Shown here: positions 60,710 through 64,000 of the stretch, piece after piece
Layout: each line of letters begins with the position of its first letter
How positions within the stretch are numbered: the stretch's first letter is position 1
Source of the DNA: Candidatus Bathyarchaeota archaeon
GTDB taxonomy: Archaea > Thermoproteota > Bathyarchaeia > 40CM-2-53-6 > DTDX01
Assembly: GCA_018396775.1 (NCBI GenBank)
Contig: JAGTRF010000011.1
Location: 1 to 64,000, forward strand
DNA length: 64,000 nt
Direction: 5' to 3'
The notes under the pieces: generated by a model
The model's input: only the letters and a program-made list of their open reading frames with translations
The model's database searches: none
What the model was told of the DNA's origin: nothing
Position numbers and translations under genes: made by a program

Positions 60710-61951
60710 GTGAAAGCTTTAATGAATGCGGCGAAGAAGAGATTTTTAACTATAGCAGGCTTAGGTTTCATGGTTAAAATTTTACTAGCAGCTTTAACAG
60801 CTTGGAGCTACGAGTTTATTTTTTTAGTTAAAGCTGCTTCAATCAGGTTTGAAGCTGATAAATTGAATGCAGCTCCCTGGATTAAATTAGGGAATATGCT
60901 TTATAAGCTTTGGTTGATTTTGCCGATTGAGCATCCATCTTTAGATAAATGGTTGATTCGATTAGAGGTTTTTCCAGAAAGCTTTGAAGGCTTCCTTTTA
61001 GTTTTCATTCTTAAGCTTCCAATTTTAATTATGGATGTTTTATGCGCGTTTTTAATTTATAAAATTGCTGAAGCTTTAAATAAGGATAAAGCTTCAACAG
61101 CTTTAATGGCTTGGATGCTTAATCCATATGTGGTTTTAACAGCTGAAATGATCGGCTCTAACGATTTAATGCTGGTTTTCCTTGTTTTGCTTTCAGTTTG
61201 TCTTGTTTTAAAGGGTAAAAGCTTTTTAAGCTGTTTTCCTTTAATGGCTGGAGTTGCCTTTAAGCTTTACCCAATTTTAGCAGCGCCTGTTTTAGCGGTT
61301 TACATGTTTAAAAAAGATTTAAAAAAGAATTTAATGTTTTTAGCTTTAAGCGTTGTAATAGGGGTTTTTCTTTATAATTTTTGGTTAAAGAAAGCTGGCT
61401 TAAATTTTGAGTTTACGCTGCTTAACTATAACCCGTTAACTTTTCAAGCTTCAGAAATGTTTTTTAGCCAGTATACAGCTAGAGTTGGTTTAAGCGTTGC
61501 TTCAGCCACTGTTTATGCTTTATTAATTTTTGATTATTGGCAAAATGATAAAACTGAAGCTTTGATTACAAAAGGTTTGCTAGGATTTCTTTTAGCTTAC
61601 TTTGCTTTCTTTAATTGGTGGCCTCAATACTTGCTTATTTTAACTGCATTTCTAGCTTTAGATTATGCTGAAAATAAAAAGTATTTTTACGCTGTTTTAA
61701 CTTCAGCTTTTCTTATGGAGCTTGTTTACTTTGAGTTTGCTACTGAACAAAGCTTCTTCTTCATTTATAATTACGTTGAATGGATGCGTAAAGCTTCTTC
61801 AGCTTTAATCAAGTTTAAATCAAATATTGCTTCAGAAGTGGTTTTAGGACCTTTGCTTAGAAGCTTATACGCGGTTTTAAGCTTGATTTACGCTTCAAAA
61901 ATATTTTTTAATTTTGCATCTTTAAAGCTTAAAAAATTAAGCTTAAATTAA
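60710..61951 (+). CDS. GT-C-type polytopic glycosyltransferase-like protein (first of a tandem pair)
   Basis: A 413-residue protein with about 10 membrane segments. The pattern AWMLNPYVVLTAEMIGSNDLMLVFLVLLSV, then MAGVAFKLYPILAAPVLAVYMFKKD, resembles GPI-mannosyltransferase/DUF2029-like GT-C enzymes that use lipid-linked sugars and act outside the membrane. An early acidic loop motif is not definite. Divergent from the M6 operon by 143 bp. GTG at 60710 (an ATG at 60722 is possible). The next gene follows by 11 nt and is a paralogue. Confidence 0.72.
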   Translation: MKALMNAAKKRFLTIAGLGFMVKILLAALTAWSYEFIFLVKAASIRFEADKLNAAPWIKLGNMLYKLWLILPIEHPSLDKWLIRLEVFPESFEGFLLVFILKLPILIMDVLCAFLIYKIAEALNKDKASTALMAWMLNPYVVLTAEMIGSNDLMLVFLVLLSVCLVLKGKSFLSCFPLMAGVAFKLYPILAAPVLAVYMFKKDLKKNLMFLALSVVIGVFLYNFWLKKAGLNFEFTLLNYNPLTFQASEMFFSQYTARVGLSVASATVYALLIFDYWQNDKTEALITKGLLGFLLAYFAFFNWWPQYLLILTAFLALDYAENKKYFYAVLTSAFLMELVYFEFATEQSFFFIYNYVEWMRKASSALIKFKSNIASEVVLGPLLRSLYAVLSLIYASKIFFNFASLKLKKLSLN

Positions 61952-61962
61952 AGGCGTTTAAA

Positions 61963-63234
61963 ATGCTTGATCGAAAAACTTTATTTTTAATTGTTTTAGC
62001 TTTAAGCATTAAAGGTTTTTTAGCTTTAATAACTCCTAGAAGCTTTGATTTCATAAATATAGCGTATATGGGTAGTTTTAAAGCTTTCAAGCTTCCATCT
62101 TTAACACCTTATTTTTTTACAGCTTTATTAATGAATTTACCTTTTAGGCTTTGGCTTTTAATACCTATATCTCACCCGCCTGTAACCAGCTTTTTAAAAC
62201 ACGGTTTTTTCACCACTACATTTGAAGCTTTTCTTTATATGGCTATGATGAAAATACCTATGATTATTTTTGATGGGTTAACAGGTTTAATGATTTATAA
62301 AATTGTTAAGTTTAATGCTTCAAGAAGCGCAGCTTTAACAGCTGCTTGGCTTTGGTTTTTCAACCCTTACTTAACGATTGCTATAGAAATGGATGGAACA
62401 ATAGATGTTGTAAGCGTTTTCTTTGCTTTAGCCAGCCTTTATTTTTTTATTAAAGAAAAATTTGGGTTAAGCGGGGTTTTGTTAACGATTGGAGCTGTAG
62501 CAAGGTTTTGGCCTTTAGCTTTAATACCGTTTTATTTGATTATTTTAGCTGGTAAAAAAGCTTGGAGAAACCTTATAGCTTTTATATTAAGTTTTTCAAT
62601 AACAATTTTAGCATTTATAACGTCTATAGCTTTAATTAAAGGTTTAAAAGTTTTTCAAGAGTTATCCGCTATGTTAATTTCTTATGCTGCTCAACATGAG
62701 TTTAAATGGTTTTTAGGCTTTAATATTTCAGGCTGGGGTTGGCGAATCAGCATAGGCTTAGTAAGCCTTTTATACATTTTTCAAGCTTTTTTAACGTTTA
62801 AATTTTGGAGGAAAGATTTGAAAGCTATTTTAAACTGTGGTTTTTTAATTTTATTAGCTTTTACAGCTTTCGCTTATTGGAACAGGTATTATACAATTTG
62901 GGTGACGCCTTTATTGATTATAGATTATGCATTAAATAATGCAGCTCAACATAAAAAAGAATTAAATTATAAAGTTTTATTTATTTTATTTTGGGTTGGT
63001 TTAGCTTTATTTAATTTTTCATTATGGTGGATTCCACCGCTTTTCTTTATTTACCCTTATACAAACTGGCTTTTACGCTTAGATGCTGTTTTTAAAGCTT
63101 TTGGAACTCAAGAAACTTCAAGCCTTTTAATCCCAACTTTTGGAAGATCTATTTCAGCTGCTTCAGCTTTAATATATTTTATGAAAGTTAATTTTAGAGG
63201 CTTTAAAAAGGAATATAAAAATATTTTTACTTAA
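61963..63234 (+). CDS. GT-C-type polytopic glycosyltransferase-like protein (second of a tandem pair)
   Basis: A 423-residue multi-membrane protein with the same layout as its upstream neighbour: WLWFFNPYLTIAIEMDGTIDVVSVFFALASL, then LLTIGAVARFWPLALIPFYLIILAG. The equivalent of NPY...E is kept in both, hinting at a shared acceptor or donor. Probably co-transcribed with the first gene. Together they may build a surface or N-linked glycan for the nearby secreted proteins, which is inference from position. Confidence 0.72.
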   Translation: MLDRKTLFLIVLALSIKGFLALITPRSFDFINIAYMGSFKAFKLPSLTPYFFTALLMNLPFRLWLLIPISHPPVTSFLKHGFFTTTFEAFLYMAMMKIPMIIFDGLTGLMIYKIVKFNASRSAALTAAWLWFFNPYLTIAIEMDGTIDVVSVFFALASLYFFIKEKFGLSGVLLTIGAVARFWPLALIPFYLIILAGKKAWRNLIAFILSFSITILAFITSIALIKGLKVFQELSAMLISYAAQHEFKWFLGFNISGWGWRISIGLVSLLYIFQAFLTFKFWRKDLKAILNCGFLILLAFTAFAYWNRYYTIWVTPLLIIDYALNNAAQHKKELNYKVLFILFWVGLALFNFSLWWIPPLFFIYPYTNWLLRLDAVFKAFGTQETSSLLIPTFGRSISAASALIYFMKVNFRGFKKEYKNIFT

Positions 63235-63683
63235 ATTTTCATATAAAGCATTCTTTAGCTTTATCTTCAGCATGATGTAACAATCATTAGTTTATCAAAT
63301 TTTTTTCAGTAAGCTTTCTTATAAAAATCGGTTGTTCTTTTAAATGTTGTTACATCTGATTGCCTTATATACGAGGCTATATTTCGCTTGAATAACAGTA
63401 AACATAAGTTTTTCATCATAACTACTTTGATAAACCTTTTAAAGCTTTTCTAAAGCCTTCTTCATTATAATCTGCTTTTTTTAATTTTTATAATCGCTTT
63501 AACTTTTAAGAAGTATTAAAAGCCATAGTTCACTTCTATCTGCGAAAGCTTAAAAATATCAAATAGCTGTTGCATTCAATAAAACTTGATAACTGTTTTT
63601 TTTAAGCTATAAAACTTTGGAATAACCAGTAGTATAAATAAGAGAAGTCTAATTTATAATGTTTATTTATTTCACTAAATTGT
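63235..63683. other. gene-free stretch with an inverted repeat
   Basis: 449 bp of AT-rich sequence without a coding frame or RNA that I can support. GATGTAACA at 63274-63282 and its complement TGTTACATC at 63348-63356 form an inverted repeat 65 bp apart, too weak to be called an element end. Confidence 0.45.
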
Positions 63684-63998
63684 TTAGATAAACCTTTTCA
63701 AAAGATGCTCATGAGTTATTAGATTATCAACTTTAAAATTATTTCGCAATAGAAAGTTCTTAAACTCTTCATCTATTGTAAGAAATAACATATCGTTCTC
63801 AATTGATGTTGCATAAAGAAGGTTATCTATGTTATCTCTATGTCCTAGCATCCTTAATTTAAATGCTAATTTAACAGAGTTTGATGTTGGTGTAAGCCAT
63901 TTATAAAATTCTGAGTCTAGAAGGGATTTAACAGCTATATCTATTATATTTTCTATATCCCTTCTTAAACGTTCTTTCTCTTTGCATATTTTACCCAT
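63684..63998 (-). CDS. PIN-domain protein, C-terminal part (cut by window end)
   Basis: The 104 visible residues have the second half of a PIN domain: KLAFKLRMLGHRDNIDNLLYATSIENDMLFLTIDEEFKNFL contains the Asp residues (HRDNIDNLLYA and TIDEEF) of the third and fourth active-site positions. The first Asp, with its strand, is absent because the frame stays open through the right edge; the ATG at 63998 is probably internal. No antitoxin gene is visible. Likely a VapC-type toxin or a related RNase. Confidence 0.75.
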   Translation of the reverse strand: MGKICKEKERLRRDIENIIDIAVKSLLDSEFYKWLTPTSNSVKLAFKLRMLGHRDNIDNLLYATSIENDMLFLTIDEEFKNFLLRNNFKVDNLITHEHLLKRFI

Positions 63999-64000
63999 TA

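Noticed and set aside
63274-63356. Inverted repeat GATGTAACA/TGTTACATC as an insertion-sequence end
   Set aside because: Nine bases, 65 bp apart, no transposase and no target duplication; expected by chance at this length and AT content.
1-64000. rRNA genes, SRP RNA, RNase P RNA or a replication origin
   Set aside because: Apart from the tRNAs, no long GC-rich block or recognised RNA core was seen, and no Orc1/Cdc6 gene or origin-box cluster occurs.

Overview
The window is AT-rich archaeal chromosome. A histone, a group II chaperonin (thermosome), ribosomal proteins S17e and L38e, TiaS, a V/A-type ATPase subunit I, a PINc-ATPase-KH protein and four tRNA genes that all carry introns point to a TACK-type archaeon. 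A Bathyarchaeia-like lineage is my best guess, but this is inference: no rRNA gene is present to settle it.

Layout. 1-3.4 kb: the end of tiaS, a PAC2 protein, a HepT/MntA toxin-antitoxin pair and two truncated genes (Cas4-like nuclease, ImmA-like protease). 3.5-6.7 kb: intron-bearing initiator tRNA-Met, an APC permease with a UspA-like tail followed by small RAM and UspA genes, then L38e. 6.6-11.6 kb: a leftward operon (S17e, a helical protein, a SerK-like serine kinase, a ubiquitin-like sulfur carrier), then histone, thermosome, a tRNA-Glu with three apparent introns, an unknown gene and tRNA-Leu. 11.6-19.3 kb: a region bounded by the tRNA-Leu 3' end and a second copy of that 3' end at 19269-19286. 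It holds a frameshifted integrase and partner gene, a TnpB-type relic and broken membrane-protein genes. In their midst is an intact divergent pair: V/A-ATPase subunit I and an AbrB-PhoU protein.

19.4-29 kb: VTT and MFS membrane proteins, then a leftward operon of ABC ATPase, ABC permease, a COG1361-like surface protein and a 1246-residue secreted protein, with a divergent PadR regulator. 29-44.5 kb: amino-acid and small-carboxylate metabolism. It has an acetate-type transporter, a 2,4-diaminopentanoate-dehydrogenase-like enzyme with a GSA-aminomutase-like enzyme, an operon of APC permease, C45 acyl hydrolase, nucleotidyltransferase-fold protein, phosphoesterase and threonine-synthase-like enzyme, an HTH regulator with a Cys cluster, an SDR, a zinc alcohol dehydrogenase, and the threonine dehydrogenase/KBL pair that converts threonine to glycine and acetyl-CoA. 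ArsM follows.

44.6-51 kb: an M20 peptidase, two VapBC pairs, one HEPN/MNT pair, a second ABC exporter, a decayed intergenic stretch and elongator tRNA-Met with a D-loop insert. 51-64 kb: PINc-ATPase, adenylate kinase, DUF2148 ferredoxin-like protein, two large secreted M6-type proteins (one intact, one with a destroyed zinc site), a small PEF-CTERM-like surface protein, two tandem GT-C-type membrane proteins and a PIN fragment at the right edge.

The most unusual signals are the tRNA-Leu-bounded element with an ATPase subunit inside, the triple-intron tRNA-Glu, the S17e/SerK/sulfur-carrier operon, the permease-C45-NTase-phosphoesterase-PLP operon, and the active/inactive M6 pair.
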